In this document: positions 19,810 to 28,867 of the stretch, piece by piece
Numbering within the stretch: position 1 is the stretch's first letter
Layout: every line of letters begins with the position of its first letter
Origin: VRUE01 sp963764365
GTDB taxonomy: Bacteria > Actinomycetota > Thermoleophilia > Solirubrobacterales > 70-9
Length of the DNA stretch: 64,000 nucleotides
NCBI GenBank assembly: GCA_963764365.1
Contig: CAVXSI010000011.1
Coordinates: 1 to 64,000, forward strand
Reading direction: 5' to 3'
Notes under the pieces: model-generated
Database searches by the model: none
Seen by the model: only the letters and a program-made list of their open reading frames with translations
Told to the model about the DNA's origin: nothing
Translations under genes and position numbers: made by a program

Positions 19810-20508
19810 TCACTCCCAGTGGTCTCCCGCGGGAAGCCCGGTCAGCTTGATCCCGGCGTGGGTCTTGTAGCGCGTGTTGACCGAGATCAGCAGCGGGGTG
19901 AGCTGCTCGACGATCCGCGCCATCTCCAAAGCGCCGGCGTTGACCGCGCGCAGTCCGGGGATCAGCTCGATCAGCCTGGCGACGCGCGCCTTGTCGGCCT
20001 TGCGGTCGCCGCAGACGAGCACGTCCTCGTCGAGCACCGCGTCCGGGTCGCCGAGCGTCGGCGCGCCGACGCTGTGCAGCGCCGCGATCACGGTGACGCC
20101 GTCCGGGACCATCTCCTGCGCCTGCTGGGCGGCGGAGCCCTGCCAGACGCCGAGCGAGCGGGTCGCCTTGCCGCTGACGGCCGCGGCGAGCGGCACCGTG
20201 CAGTCGACCAGGATCTGGCCGGGCCGCAGCGCCTCGCGCAGGTTGTTCAGGTTCTCCGACTGGGCGCGGAAGGGGACGGTGAGGAAGACGATCTCGGCCC
20301 GCCGCGCCGCCTCCTCGTTCAGCAGGCCCTCCACCGCGGCGCCGGGGACGGCGCCGCGCAACCTCGCCGCGGCCTCCTCGGCACGCTCCGGCGAGCGTGA
20401 GCCGATCGCGATCGGCACGCCGGCAGTGGCCCAGCGCAGCGCCAGGCCGGCGCCGAGGGCGCCGGTGCCGCCGACGATCGGGATCGGTTCGGTCGCGGTC
20501 TCGCTCAC
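19810..20508 (-). CDS. npdG: NADPH-dependent F420 reductase
   Basis: A 232-residue F420H2:NADP+ oxidoreductase (Fno/NpdG type) that transfers hydride between F420 and NADP. It starts at GTG 20508. An N-terminal Rossmann motif (PIVGGTGALGAGLALR) follows, then SRSPERAEEAA for NADP phosphate recognition and, later, LHSVGAPTLGDPDAVLDEDVLVCGD and NAGALEMARIVEQLTPLLISVN. Length and context, 64 bp upstream of cofD on the same strand, support the call. The gene makes this cluster a complete unit for making and recycling F420 apart from the last glutamylation and reduction details. Confidence 0.9.
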   Translation of the reverse strand: MSETATEPIPIVGGTGALGAGLALRWATAGVPIAIGSRSPERAEEAAARLRGAVPGAAVEGLLNEEAARRAEIVFLTVPFRAQSENLNNLREALRPGQILVDCTVPLAAAVSGKATRSLGVWQGSAAQQAQEMVPDGVTVIAALHSVGAPTLGDPDAVLDEDVLVCGDRKADKARVARLIELIPGLRAVNAGALEMARIVEQLTPLLISVNTRYKTHAGIKLTGLPAGDHWE

Positions 20509-20609
20509 GGCGGCGCAGTCTATGCCCACTCTGCTGAGATGATGAGCGCGGAGCGACCGAACGCCATAGTCTGATTCCCCGTGAGCGAGCGAAGCGCGAA
20601 ACTGGTGTC

Positions 20610-21344
20610 ATGAGGCTCGAGGGACGAAAGGCTTTGGTCACCGGCGGCGCCGGCGGAATCGGCGCCGCGATCGCCGCCCGGCTCGCCGCCGAGGGCGCCG
20701 AGGTCTGGGTCGGCGACGTCGACGCGGCGGGCGCCGAGCGGGTCGCGGGCGAGGTCAACGGCCACGCGCTCGAGCTCGACGTCACCGACCTGGAGTCGGC
20801 GGGCGCCGCAGTGGGGGCGATCGGCACGCTCGACGTCCTCGTCAACAACGCCGGTACCGACGAGTTCGGCTTCTTCACCTACACGACGCCGGCGCAGTGG
20901 CAGAAGGTGCTGGCGGTCAACCTCGGCGGCGTCCTCAACTGCACCCACGCGGCGCTGCCGGGGATGCAGCAGGCCGGCTACGGCCGCATCGTCAGCATCT
21001 CATCCGAGGCCGGGCGGGTCGGCTCCAAGGGCTCGGCCGTCTACTCGGCGGCGAAGGGCGGCATCGTCGCCTTCATGAAGGCGATCGCCCGCGAGAACGC
21101 GCGCTACGGGATCACCGCAAACTCGATCGCCCCGGGGCCGATCGAGACGCCGCTGCTGATGGGCGCCGAGGAGTTCGGCGAGATCGGCGCCAAGATCATC
21201 GAGACGATGAGGGAGGGCACGCAGATGAAGCGCCTCGGCCAGCCCGAGGAGGTCGCCGCCGCGGCCGCCTTCCTCGCCTCCGACGACGCCACCTACGTGA
21301 CGGGGGAGACCCTCGGCGTAAGCGGCGGCCTCGGCATGGTCTGA
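20610..21344 (+). CDS. SDR-family oxidoreductase (FabG-like)
   Basis: A 244-residue short-chain dehydrogenase. The cofactor motif TGGAGGIG (residues 11-18), NNAG, catalytic Ser in SISSEAG and YSAAK (YxxxK) are all intact, and PGPIETPLL follows. The C-terminus GETLGVSGGLGMV is close to 3-oxoacyl reductases and hydroxyacyl-CoA dehydrogenases. It is divergent from npdG and leads a run of acyl-CoA genes (HMG-CoA lyase and acyl-CoA carboxylase). A hydroxyacyl-CoA substrate is therefore plausible but unproven. Confidence 0.88.
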   Translation: MRLEGRKALVTGGAGGIGAAIAARLAAEGAEVWVGDVDAAGAERVAGEVNGHALELDVTDLESAGAAVGAIGTLDVLVNNAGTDEFGFFTYTTPAQWQKVLAVNLGGVLNCTHAALPGMQQAGYGRIVSISSEAGRVGSKGSAVYSAAKGGIVAFMKAIARENARYGITANSIAPGPIETPLLMGAEEFGEIGAKIIETMREGTQMKRLGQPEEVAAAAAFLASDDATYVTGETLGVSGGLGMV

Positions 21345-21405
21345 GCGCACCCGACCTTTCCCCCGCTACCGGGTGGTCAAAGTCGGATGCGCCTAATCTC
21401 TGGCC

Positions 21406-22329
21406 ATGGCGGCGCTGTCGAAGAGCGTGCGGATCCGCGAGGTCGGGCCCCGCGACGGGTTCCAGAACGAGCCGGAGACGATCGCGACCGCGGAGAAGGT
21501 GCGGCTGATAGATCTGCTCTCTGCGAGCGGGCTGCCGCGGATCGAGGTCACCTCGTTCGTGCGGCCCGATGTGATCCCGCAATTGTCAGACGCGGAGGAG
21601 GTGCTGGCGGCGGTGCAGCGGCGCGACGGCGTCGCCTTCTCGGTCCTGGTCCCGAACGAGCGCGGGCTCGAGCGGGCGCTGGGGCAGCGTCAGCGCTTCG
21701 ACGAGATCAACGTCTTCGTCTCCGCCTCGGAGACCCACAACCGCCGCAACGTCAACCGCTCGGTCGACGAGTCGCTGGCGGGTCTGGAGCGGACGCTGGC
21801 CAGCGCCGGCGAGGCGGGGCTGCGCTGCGAGGGGGTGATCTCGACCTCGTTCGGCTGCCCCTACGAGGGCGAGGTGGCGCCGGAGCGGGTGCTCGCGATC
21901 GCCGAGCGGCTCGCCGCCGCCGGCTGCGCCGAGGTCGGCTTCGGCGACACCACGGGGATGGCCAACCCGCGCCAGGTCGGCGAGTTCTTCGCCGCGGCGC
22001 GGCCGCGGCTCTCAGGGGTCGAGCTGACCGCCCACTTCCACAACACCCGCGGCCAGGGGCTGGCCAACGTGCTGGCGGCGCTGGAGCAGGGCGTCGACTC
22101 GTTCGAGGCGAGCTTCGGCGAGCTCGGCGGCTGCCCGGTTCCGCCGGGGGCGACCGGCAACGTCGCGACCGAGGACGTGGTCTCGATGCTGGACGAGATG
22201 GGGATCGAAACCGGGATCGACCTGCCGCGGCTGCTGGCCGCCTCACGCGAGGCCCAAAAGGCGCTCGGCCGTCCGCTGGGCGCCCATCTGCTGGTCGCCG
22301 GCCCGGTCGACTGGCACCGAGGGGAGTAG
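21406..22329 (+). CDS. Hydroxymethylglutaryl-CoA lyase
   Basis: A 307-residue HMGL-like TIM-barrel lyase that cleaves HMG-CoA to acetoacetate and acetyl-CoA, the last step of leucine breakdown. It has REVGPRDGFQNE at the N-terminus (catalytic Arg/Asp), FGDTTGMANP, the metal-binding A-H-F-H-N-T and the catalytic Cys loop GELGGCPVPPGATGNVATED. It starts at ATG 21406. Downstream neighbours are an acyl-CoA carboxylase beta subunit and, 3.5 kb on, acetoacetyl-CoA synthetase, which would reactivate the acetoacetate produced. Confidence 0.92.
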   Translation: MAALSKSVRIREVGPRDGFQNEPETIATAEKVRLIDLLSASGLPRIEVTSFVRPDVIPQLSDAEEVLAAVQRRDGVAFSVLVPNERGLERALGQRQRFDEINVFVSASETHNRRNVNRSVDESLAGLERTLASAGEAGLRCEGVISTSFGCPYEGEVAPERVLAIAERLAAAGCAEVGFGDTTGMANPRQVGEFFAAARPRLSGVELTAHFHNTRGQGLANVLAALEQGVDSFEASFGELGGCPVPPGATGNVATEDVVSMLDEMGIETGIDLPRLLAASREAQKALGRPLGAHLLVAGPVDWHRGE

Positions 22330-22339
22330 GCTCGCCGGG

Positions 22340-22720
22340 ATGAAGAGCGATGCCTTTCGCGCAGCCGCCGAGGCGAAGGACTTCGCCAAGGGGGAGGAGT
22401 TGTTCTCCGCGGACGTCGTCTTCCGCAGTCCGGCCGTCTTTCAGCCCTACGAGGGGCTCGACGCGCTCAAGGTCCTGCTCGGCGCCGTCGCGCAGGTGTT
22501 CGAGGACTTCCGCTACGTCGACCAGGTCGAGACCGGCGACACCGCGGTGCTGGTCTTCGAGGCGCGGGTCGGCGATCGCAAACTGAACGGGGTCGACGTC
22601 CTGCGCTTCGACGCCGACGGTCTGATCGCCGAGATGATGGTGATGATCCGACCGCTGAGCGGCCTGCAGGCGCTGGTCGGGGAGATGGCCAAGCGGCTCG
22701 AAGCCGCCTCCGCGAGCTAG
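22340..22720 (+). CDS. SnoaL/NTF2-like domain protein
   Basis: A 126-residue cone-shaped NTF2-like protein: an N-terminal helix pair (KSDAFRAAAEAKDFAKGEELFSADVVF), then the beta sheet (LNGVDVLRFDADGLIAEMMVMIRPLSG). The MMVMIRPLSGLQAL end is common in small polyketide-cyclase-like or isomerase-like members. It starts 10 bp after the HMG-CoA lyase stop and ends 12 bp before the carboxylase gene, so it is co-transcribed. Its role in that pathway is unknown. Confidence 0.8.
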   Translation: MKSDAFRAAAEAKDFAKGEELFSADVVFRSPAVFQPYEGLDALKVLLGAVAQVFEDFRYVDQVETGDTAVLVFEARVGDRKLNGVDVLRFDADGLIAEMMVMIRPLSGLQALVGEMAKRLEAASAS

Positions 22721-22732
22721 GGCCGCCTCGCC

Positions 22733-24253
22733 GTGACCGATATCCGACCCGCGCTCGAGGCCGCCCTCGCCGGCGGCCCGCAGCGACACCACGAGAAGAC
22801 CGCCGAGCAGGGCAAGCTGGCGGTGCGCGAGCGGGTCGCCCGCCTGGTCGACGAGGGCAGCTTTGCCGAGGAGGGCCTGCTCGCCAACTGGGAGAAGGAG
22901 GGGCTCGGCGCCGACGGCGTCGTCACCGGCCTGGCGACGATCGACGGCCGCCGCGTCGCGCTGATGGCCAACGACCCGACCGTCAAGGCGGGCTCCTGGG
23001 GGCCGAAGACGGTCGAGAAGATCCTTCGCATCCAGGAGCGGGCGCTGAGCCTGCAGGTGCCGATCCTCTACCTGGTCGACTCGGCCGGGGCGCGGATCAC
23101 CGACCAGGTGCAGATGTTCCCCGGACGGCGCGGCGCCGGGCGGATCTTCCACAACGAGGTGCGGCTGTCCGGGCAGGTGCCGCAGGTCTGCCTGCTGTTC
23201 GGGCCGAGCGCCGCCGGCGGCGCCTACATCCCCGCCTTCTGCGACGTGGTGATCATGCGCGAGGGCAACGCCTCGATGTACCTGGGGTCGCCGCGGATGG
23301 CGGAGATGGTGATCGGCGAGAAGGTGACGCTGGAGGAGATGGGCGGGGCGAAGATGCACACCGGCGTCTCCGGCTGCGGCCACTTCCTGGTCAAGAGCGA
23401 CGAGGAGGCGATCGAGCTGGCGCGGCGCTACCTCTCGTTCATGCCGGAGAGCTGGCGCGAGCGCCCGCCCGCCGCCGAGCCGGCCGCGCCCGCCTCCGGC
23501 GCGGCGATCGAGGCGATCGTCCCCGCCGACGAGAACCAGCCGTTCGATATGCGCGAGGTGCTCGACGTCCTGCTCGACGCGGACAGCCTGCTGGAAGTCC
23601 ACAAGCGCTGGGCGAAGGAGCTGATCGTCGGCTACGGGCGGCTCGACGGCGAGGCGATCGGGATCGTCGCCAACCAGCCCCGCCAGAAGGGCGGCGTGCT
23701 GTTCGTCGACTCGGCCGACAAGGCGGCGCGGTTCATCCAGACCTGCAACGCCTTCAACCTGCCGCTGCTGTTCCTCGCCGACGTGCCCGGCTTCATGATC
23801 GGCACCGCGGTCGAGCGCCAGGGGATCATCCGCCACGGCGCGAAGATGATCAGCGCCGTCTCCGAAGCGACCGTGCCGAAGCTCTCGGTGGTGATCCGCA
23901 AGGCCTACGGCGCGGGGCTCTACGCGATGGCGGGGCCCGCCTTCGAGCCCGACTGCTGCATCGCCCTGCCCAGCGCCTCGATCGCCGTGATGGGCCCCGA
24001 GGCGGCGATCAACGCCGTCTTCTACAACCAGATCCAGGCGATCGACGACGAGGGCGAGCGGGCCGAGTTCGTCGCCCGCAAGCGCGAGGAGTACGCGGCC
24101 GACATCGACATCCTCCACCTCGCCTCGGAGCTGGTGGTCGACGCGGTCGTGCAGCCGGAGGATCTGCGCGGCGAGCTGATCCGCCGCTTCGCCGCCGCCC
24201 GCGGCAAGAACCGCTCCTTCGCCGAGCGCCGCAACCCGGTGACGCCGGCCTAG
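22733..24253 (+). CDS. Acyl-CoA carboxylase, carboxyltransferase (beta) subunit
   Basis: A 506-residue biotin-dependent carboxyltransferase with the two crotonase-like halves. The N half carries LVDSAGARITDQVQMFPGRRGAGRIF-type sequence and FGPSAAGGAYIP; the C half carries NQPRQKGGVLFVDSADKAARFI, VPGFMIGTAVERQGIIRHGAKM and KAYGAGLYAMAG. It could serve propionyl-, methylcrotonyl- or another acyl-CoA. Placement after HMG-CoA lyase favours methylcrotonyl-CoA in leucine degradation (inference). No alpha/biotin subunit is in the window. Start is GTG. Confidence 0.9.
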   Translation: MTDIRPALEAALAGGPQRHHEKTAEQGKLAVRERVARLVDEGSFAEEGLLANWEKEGLGADGVVTGLATIDGRRVALMANDPTVKAGSWGPKTVEKILRIQERALSLQVPILYLVDSAGARITDQVQMFPGRRGAGRIFHNEVRLSGQVPQVCLLFGPSAAGGAYIPAFCDVVIMREGNASMYLGSPRMAEMVIGEKVTLEEMGGAKMHTGVSGCGHFLVKSDEEAIELARRYLSFMPESWRERPPAAEPAAPASGAAIEAIVPADENQPFDMREVLDVLLDADSLLEVHKRWAKELIVGYGRLDGEAIGIVANQPRQKGGVLFVDSADKAARFIQTCNAFNLPLLFLADVPGFMIGTAVERQGIIRHGAKMISAVSEATVPKLSVVIRKAYGAGLYAMAGPAFEPDCCIALPSASIAVMGPEAAINAVFYNQIQAIDDEGERAEFVARKREEYAADIDILHLASELVVDAVVQPEDLRGELIRRFAAARGKNRSFAERRNPVTPA

Positions 24254-24260
24254 CCCCGTA

Positions 24261-24311
24261 GACGTGCCGTGAGTTACACCCCCTATATGGGCAGCTAACT
24301 CCCGGCACGTC
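24261..24311. repeat. Palindromic element GACGTGCCGGGAGTTA, copy 2
   Basis: GACGTGCCGTGAGTTA and TAACTCCCGGCACGTC form near-perfect inverted arms around CCCCCTATATGGGC. It starts 8 bp after the carboxylase stop and may terminate that operon. Confidence 0.65.
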
Positions 24312-24342
24312 ATGCGCCGGACCCCCGCCGTATGCTCGGCAG

Positions 24343-25065
24343 ATGGCGAGCGCGCCGGCGATAGCGGTCGACGGGCTGCGGGTGCGGCGGGGAGGGCGGC
24401 CGGTCCTGCGCGATCTCTCGTTCGTCGTCGCGCCCGGAACGGTGACCGGGCTGCTGGGGCCGAGCGGCTGCGGCAAGTCGACGCTGATGCGGGCGATCGT
24501 CGGCGTGCAGGTGGTCGAGGCGGGGCGGGTCGAGGCGCTGGGCGAGCCGGCCGGCTCGCGGCCGCTGCGCTCGCGGGTCGGCTACCTGACCCAGGCGCCC
24601 TCGGTCTACGGCGACCTCACCGTGCGCGAGAACCTGCGCTTCTTCGGCCGCGTGCTGGGGGTGCCCGAGGGGCGCGTCGAGGAGACGATCGAGACCGTCG
24701 CGCTCGGCCCCTACGCGGACCAGGTCGTCGCCAACCTCTCCGGCGGCCAGCGGGCGCGGGTCTCGCTGGCCACCGCCCTGCTCGGCGAGCCGGAGCTGCT
24801 GGTGCTGGACGAGCCGACCGTCGGCCTCGACCCGGTTCTGCGCCGCGACCTCTGGGCGACCTTCGCCGAGCTGGCGGCGGGCGGCGCGACGCTGCTCGTC
24901 TCCAGCCATGTGATGGACGAGGCCGAGCACTGCGACGCGCTGCTGCTGATGCGCGACGGCCGGCTGCTCGCCGCCGAGACGCCGGACGGGCTGCGCCGCC
25001 GCACCGGCCGCGAGCGGCTCGACGAGGCGTTCCTGGCGCTGATCGAGGAGGCGGGGGAGGGGTGA
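24343..25065 (+). CDS. ABC transporter ATP-binding protein
   Basis: A 240-residue ABC ATPase of the drug/polysaccharide-export type. Walker A is GPSGCGKST (about residues 42-50), the signature is LSGGQRARVS, Walker B is LLVLDEPTVGLDP and the switch His is in LLVSSHVMDEAEHCD. The stop overlaps the permease start by 4 bp (GTGA), so the two form one exporter. The exported substrate is not evident. Confidence 0.92.
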   Translation: MASAPAIAVDGLRVRRGGRPVLRDLSFVVAPGTVTGLLGPSGCGKSTLMRAIVGVQVVEAGRVEALGEPAGSRPLRSRVGYLTQAPSVYGDLTVRENLRFFGRVLGVPEGRVEETIETVALGPYADQVVANLSGGQRARVSLATALLGEPELLVLDEPTVGLDPVLRRDLWATFAELAAGGATLLVSSHVMDEAEHCDALLLMRDGRLLAAETPDGLRRRTGRERLDEAFLALIEEAGEG

Positions 25066-25799
25066 GCGCGCGGGTGACCGGCGCCGTCGCGGCGCGGGTG
25101 CTGACCCAGCTGCGCCGCGACCCGCGCACGGTGCTGCTGATGCTCGGCGTCTCGCCCTTCCTGCTCACCCTGCTGCGCGGAGCCTTCGACTCGAGCCCGG
25201 AGACCTTCCAGCACGTGGCCGGGCCCCTGGTCGGCCTGTTCCCGTTCACGACGATGTTCGTCGTCACCTCGATCACGATGCTGCGCGAGCGCACCACCGG
25301 GACGCTGGAGCGGCTGATGACCCTGCCGCTGGCCAAGCTCGACCTGCTGTTCGGCTACGCGATCGCCTTCGCCGTCGTCGGCGCCCTCCAGGCGCTGATC
25401 GCCGCCGCCGTCGCCTTCGGGCCGCTCGGCCTCGAAGTCGCCGGCTCGACCGCGGTCGTCGTCGCGCTGGCGGCCGGCAACGCGCTGCTGGGGATGTCGC
25501 TCGGCCTCTTCGTCAGCGCCTTCGCCCGGACCGAGTTCCAGGCGGTCCAGTTCATGCCGGCGATCGTCTTCCCGCAGTTCCTCCTCTGCGGCCTGTTCGT
25601 CGCCCGCGACCAGATGGTCGGCGCGCTGCAGATCGTCTCCGACACGATGCCGCTCACCTACGCCTTCGACGCCCTCGACCGGGTGACCACCGACGGCTCG
25701 CTCGGCGCCCGCGGCGCGCTCGACGTGGTCGTGATCGCCGGCGCCACGCTGGCCCTGCTCGCCGCCGGCGCGGCGACCCTGCGCCGTCGCACCGCCTGA
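25062..25799 (+). CDS. ABC-2 type transporter permease
   Basis: A 245-residue membrane protein from GTG 25062, translationally coupled to the ATPase gene. About six membrane helices are visible: VLLMLGVSPFLLTLL, the helix before VTSITMLRERTTGTLERLM, FAVVGALQALIAAAVAF, VVALAAGNALLGMSLGLFV, FMPAIVFPQFLLCGLFV and the last one near the C-terminus. The loop RERTTGTLERLMTLPL is the conserved ABC-2 motif. With the ATPase it probably forms a dimeric exporter for a lipid, drug or antibiotic. Confidence 0.9.
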   Translation: MSARVTGAVAARVLTQLRRDPRTVLLMLGVSPFLLTLLRGAFDSSPETFQHVAGPLVGLFPFTTMFVVTSITMLRERTTGTLERLMTLPLAKLDLLFGYAIAFAVVGALQALIAAAVAFGPLGLEVAGSTAVVVALAAGNALLGMSLGLFVSAFARTEFQAVQFMPAIVFPQFLLCGLFVARDQMVGALQIVSDTMPLTYAFDALDRVTTDGSLGARGALDVVVIAGATLALLAAGAATLRRRTA

Positions 25800-25864
25800 G
25801 GCCTCCGAGCCGCGGCATCCTGCAGCATTCGGGGGTCTGGAGTGCCCCAAAAGGCTGCGAGATC

Positions 25865-27844
25865 TCAGCGGTCGTCGAGGCTCCCGGCGAGGTCGACGAA
25901 CCAGTCGAGGGCGGCGGGGTTGGCCAGGGAGTCGCGGCTGGCGGCGCGCTCGGGCGGGGTGCCGGTGAGGATCCGCTTGACCGGGACCTCGAGCGCCTTG
26001 CCGCTGAGCGTGCGCGGCACCTCGGCGATCGCGAACACCTCATCGGGGACGTGGCGCGGCGAGCAGCGCTCGCGCACGCGGCGGGCGATCTCGCGCCGCA
26101 GCTCGTCGTCCAGCTCGGCGCCCTCGCGGAGGACGACGAACAGCGGCATCCAGCCGTCGGTGCCGGGGCGCGGGATGTCGACGACCAGGGCGTCGAGGAT
26201 CTCGTCGAGGCTGAGCACCGCGCGGTAGATCTCGCTCGTCCCCATGCGGATGCCGGAGCGGTTGATGGTCGAGTCCGAGCGGCCGTAGATGACCGCCGTG
26301 CCGCGCGAGGTGATTTCGATCCAGTCGCCGTGGCGCCAGACGCCCGGGTAGGTCTCGAAGTAGGCCTCGCGGTAGCGGCTGCCGTCCTCGTCGCCCCAGA
26401 AGCGGACCGGCATCGAGGGCATCGGCTCGGTCACGACCAGCTCGCCGACCTCGTCGATCACCGAGTTGCCGTCCTCGTCCCAGGCCTCGACCGCGGCGCC
26501 CAGCGCCCGCGCCTGCAGCTCGCCGCGGTAGACCGGCAGCAGCGGGGTGCCGCCGACGAAAGCGGTGCAGAGGTCGGTGCCGCCGCTGGTCGAGAACAGC
26601 CAGGTGTCGGCGCCGAGCTGCTCGTAGACCCAGTCGAAGCCCTCGGGTGAGAGCGGCGAGCCGGTCGAGCCGACCGCCTTCAGGCGGCCGAGGTCGCGCC
26701 CGGCTCCCGGCGTCGCTCCGGCCTTCATGCAGGCGGCGATGTAGGAGGCGCTGGTGCCGAACATCGTGATCCCGGCGCGCGCCGCCAGGTCCCACAGCAC
26801 TTCCATGTCGGGATGGCCCGGGTTGCCGTCGTAGAGGACGATCGCGGCCCGGGTCAGCAGGCCGGAGACGAGGAAGTTCCACATCATCCAGCCGGTCGTC
26901 GTGAACCAGAAGAGGCGGTCGCCGGGGTGGGCGTCGACGTGGAGGTGGAGCTTCTTCAGGTGCTCGAGCAGGATCCCGCCCTGGCTCTGGACGATCGCCT
27001 TCGGCAGGCCGGTGGTGCCGGAGGAGTAGAGGACCCAGAGCGGATGGTCGAAGGGGACGCGCTCGAAGTCGAGGTCGGCGCCCTCGCCGGCGGCGAGCAG
27101 CCCGGCCCAGGTGGTGGTTTCGCTGAGGCCCGAGAGGTCCGGGTCCGGGTCGAGGTAGGGAAGGACGACGCTGTGCTCGAGGCTCGGCATCGCCGCCTGC
27201 AGCTCGGCGAGCACGCCGCGGCGGTCGAAGTCCTTGCCGCCGTAGCGGTAGCCGTCGACCGCGAACAGGACCCTGGGCTCGATCTGGGCGAAGCGGTCGA
27301 TCACGCTGGCGGCGCCGAAGTCGGGCGAGCAGCTCGACCAGACGGCGCCGATCGAGGCCGCGGCGAGGAAGGCGACGATCGCCTCGGGGATGTTCGGCAG
27401 GTAGGCGACGACGCGGTCGCCCGGCTCGACCCCGAGGCCGCGCAGGCCGGCGGCGACCGCGGCGACCTGGGCGCGCAGCTCGCCCCAGCTCAGCTGGTCG
27501 AGCCGGCGCAGCTCGGAGGCGTGGAGGATCGCCGTCTCGGCGTCGTCCTTGCCGGCGAAGACGTGCTCGGCGTAGTTCAGCGAGGTGCCGGCGAACCACT
27601 CGGCGCCGGGCATCGCGCGGCCGGCCAGCACGCGGTCGTAGCCGCCGTCGGCGCGGACCCCGAAGAAGTCCCAGATCGCCGACCAGAAGCCGTCGAGGTC
27701 GTCGACCGACCAGCGCCAGAGCTCGTCGTAGCCCTCGAATCGCAGGCCGCGCTCGGCCTCCAGCCAGCGCATGAATTCGGTCATCCGCGAGCGCTCGACC
27801 AGCTCCGCCGAGGGCTCCCAGAGCTTCTCCGCCGGGTGGGTCAC
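25865..27844 (-). CDS. Acetoacetyl-CoA synthetase
   Basis: A 659-residue acyl-adenylate-forming ligase that activates acetoacetate with ATP and CoA. It begins at GTG 27844 (THPAEKLWEPSAELVERSRM, the characteristic start of this family), has FAGTSLNYAEHVF, the AMP-binding motif YSSGTTGLPKAIVQSQGG, FTTTGWMMWN and the C-terminal GRSDSTINRSGIRMGTSEIY. The catalytic Lys region is LSGKALEVPVKRIL. Its start codon overlaps the stop of the metallo-hydrolase gene (GTGA). It may feed acetoacetate from HMG-CoA lyase back into central metabolism. Confidence 0.92.
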   Translation of the reverse strand: MTHPAEKLWEPSAELVERSRMTEFMRWLEAERGLRFEGYDELWRWSVDDLDGFWSAIWDFFGVRADGGYDRVLAGRAMPGAEWFAGTSLNYAEHVFAGKDDAETAILHASELRRLDQLSWGELRAQVAAVAAGLRGLGVEPGDRVVAYLPNIPEAIVAFLAAASIGAVWSSCSPDFGAASVIDRFAQIEPRVLFAVDGYRYGGKDFDRRGVLAELQAAMPSLEHSVVLPYLDPDPDLSGLSETTTWAGLLAAGEGADLDFERVPFDHPLWVLYSSGTTGLPKAIVQSQGGILLEHLKKLHLHVDAHPGDRLFWFTTTGWMMWNFLVSGLLTRAAIVLYDGNPGHPDMEVLWDLAARAGITMFGTSASYIAACMKAGATPGAGRDLGRLKAVGSTGSPLSPEGFDWVYEQLGADTWLFSTSGGTDLCTAFVGGTPLLPVYRGELQARALGAAVEAWDEDGNSVIDEVGELVVTEPMPSMPVRFWGDEDGSRYREAYFETYPGVWRHGDWIEITSRGTAVIYGRSDSTINRSGIRMGTSEIYRAVLSLDEILDALVVDIPRPGTDGWMPLFVVLREGAELDDELRREIARRVRERCSPRHVPDEVFAIAEVPRTLSGKALEVPVKRILTGTPPERAASRDSLANPAALDWFVDLAGSLDDR

Positions 27845-28686
27845 CCAGAGGCTGCGGCCGCGGTGGCCCGCGACTGCTCGCGTTCGAGTTCGTGCGGGTC
27901 GTGCGAGCAGAGCAGGTCGACCTCCTCGCCGTGGCGGCCGGCCAGCTCGCGCAGGCGCTCCTGGTTGGCCCTGCGGGCCCTGCCGTCGACGGCGGTCAGG
28001 TTCTGGAAGAAGCGCATCATCGGCGGGCAGCTCGGCGGCGAGTTCAGCTCGCCGTGGTTGAAGTAGGCGTCGCCGCAGTGCAGCAGCCAGCCGTCGCCCT
28101 GCCGGATCGCGACGCCGGTGTGGCCGCGCGTGTGGCCGAGCAGCGGAATCAGCAGCACCTCGGTGTCGAATCCGGGGAGGATGCGGATTCCCTCGAAGCC
28201 GAGCCAATCGTCGCCGCCGCCCTCGTGGCGGACCCACCGCGGCCCGTGGCGCCAGTGGGCGCCATCGATGTAGCGCAGGCGGTCGCGGAGCTGCGGGTGC
28301 AGGGCGGCGTCCAGCTCGGCGGAGAGCAGGTGGACCTCAGCGCCCGGGAAGTCCGGCAGGCCGCCGGCGTGGTCGAGGTCGAGGTGGGTCGTGACGATGT
28401 GGCTGACGTCGCCGGCCGCGAAGCCGAGCGCCTCGAGCTGCCGCAGCGCCGTCGTCTCCTCCCTTGGCCGCGGGTTCATCAGCAGCCGGAAGGCGCCGCC
28501 GAGCTGCCGCGGGTTGCGCGCGTCCTCGAGCCCGAAACCGGTGTCGACCAGGACCAGCCCGTCGCCGGCCTCGATCGCCAGGCAGTGGCAGACGACGCGC
28601 GCCCGCGCCAGCCAGCCGCCCTCGCCGTTGACCAGCCGTGCCCCGTGAGGGCAGAAGGACCCGCAGTTGAGGTGATGCACCCTCAT
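27841..28686 (-). CDS. MBL-fold metallo-hydrolase
   Basis: A 281-residue metallo-beta-lactamase-fold protein from ATG 28686. The metal motif is THLDLDHAGG (HxDxDH type, with further ligands at LLGHTRGHTGV and HCGDAYFNHG and a late His in CSHDPHELE). LVDTGFGLEDARNP near the N-terminus and the overall size fit the lactonase/AttM-like subgroup, but the true substrate is unknown. It is translationally coupled to acetoacetyl-CoA synthetase. Confidence 0.85.
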   Translation of the reverse strand: MRVHHLNCGSFCPHGARLVNGEGGWLARARVVCHCLAIEAGDGLVLVDTGFGLEDARNPRQLGGAFRLLMNPRPREETTALRQLEALGFAAGDVSHIVTTHLDLDHAGGLPDFPGAEVHLLSAELDAALHPQLRDRLRYIDGAHWRHGPRWVRHEGGGDDWLGFEGIRILPGFDTEVLLIPLLGHTRGHTGVAIRQGDGWLLHCGDAYFNHGELNSPPSCPPMMRFFQNLTAVDGRARRANQERLRELAGRHGEEVDLLCSHDPHELEREQSRATAAAASG

Positions 28687-28784
28687 CCCGCGGCGCAGTG
28701 TAGTGCGGGATCGCCAGCGCGGTTGCCCTCTGGGCCGCCATGCGGAGCAAAGGGCGACTGCGCGCCATCTATCGTTAGGGCGGC

Positions 28785-28867
28785 GCCGGAGTGGTGGAAC
28801 GGCAGACACGATTGACTCAAAATCAATTGCTCGAAAGGGCGTGTGGGTTCGAATCCCACCTCCGGCA
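28785..28867 (+). tRNA. tRNA-Leu (CAA)
   Basis: A class II tRNA: acceptor GCCGGAG with CTCCGGC, anticodon arm ATTGA-CTCAAAA-TCAAT giving CAA (codon UUG), a short variable arm, T loop TTCGAAT and discriminator A. No CCA is encoded. Confidence 0.95.

Noticed and set aside
21752..24313. An 853-codon minus-strand frame opposite HMG-CoA lyase and the carboxylase
   Set aside because: It is antisense to two well-recognised enzyme genes and has shadow-like composition.
27845..28237. N-terminal extension of acetoacetyl-CoA synthetase to 790 residues
   Set aside because: The extension lies inside the metallo-hydrolase gene in another frame. The GTG at 27844 gives the family's normal start and a 4-bp overlap.
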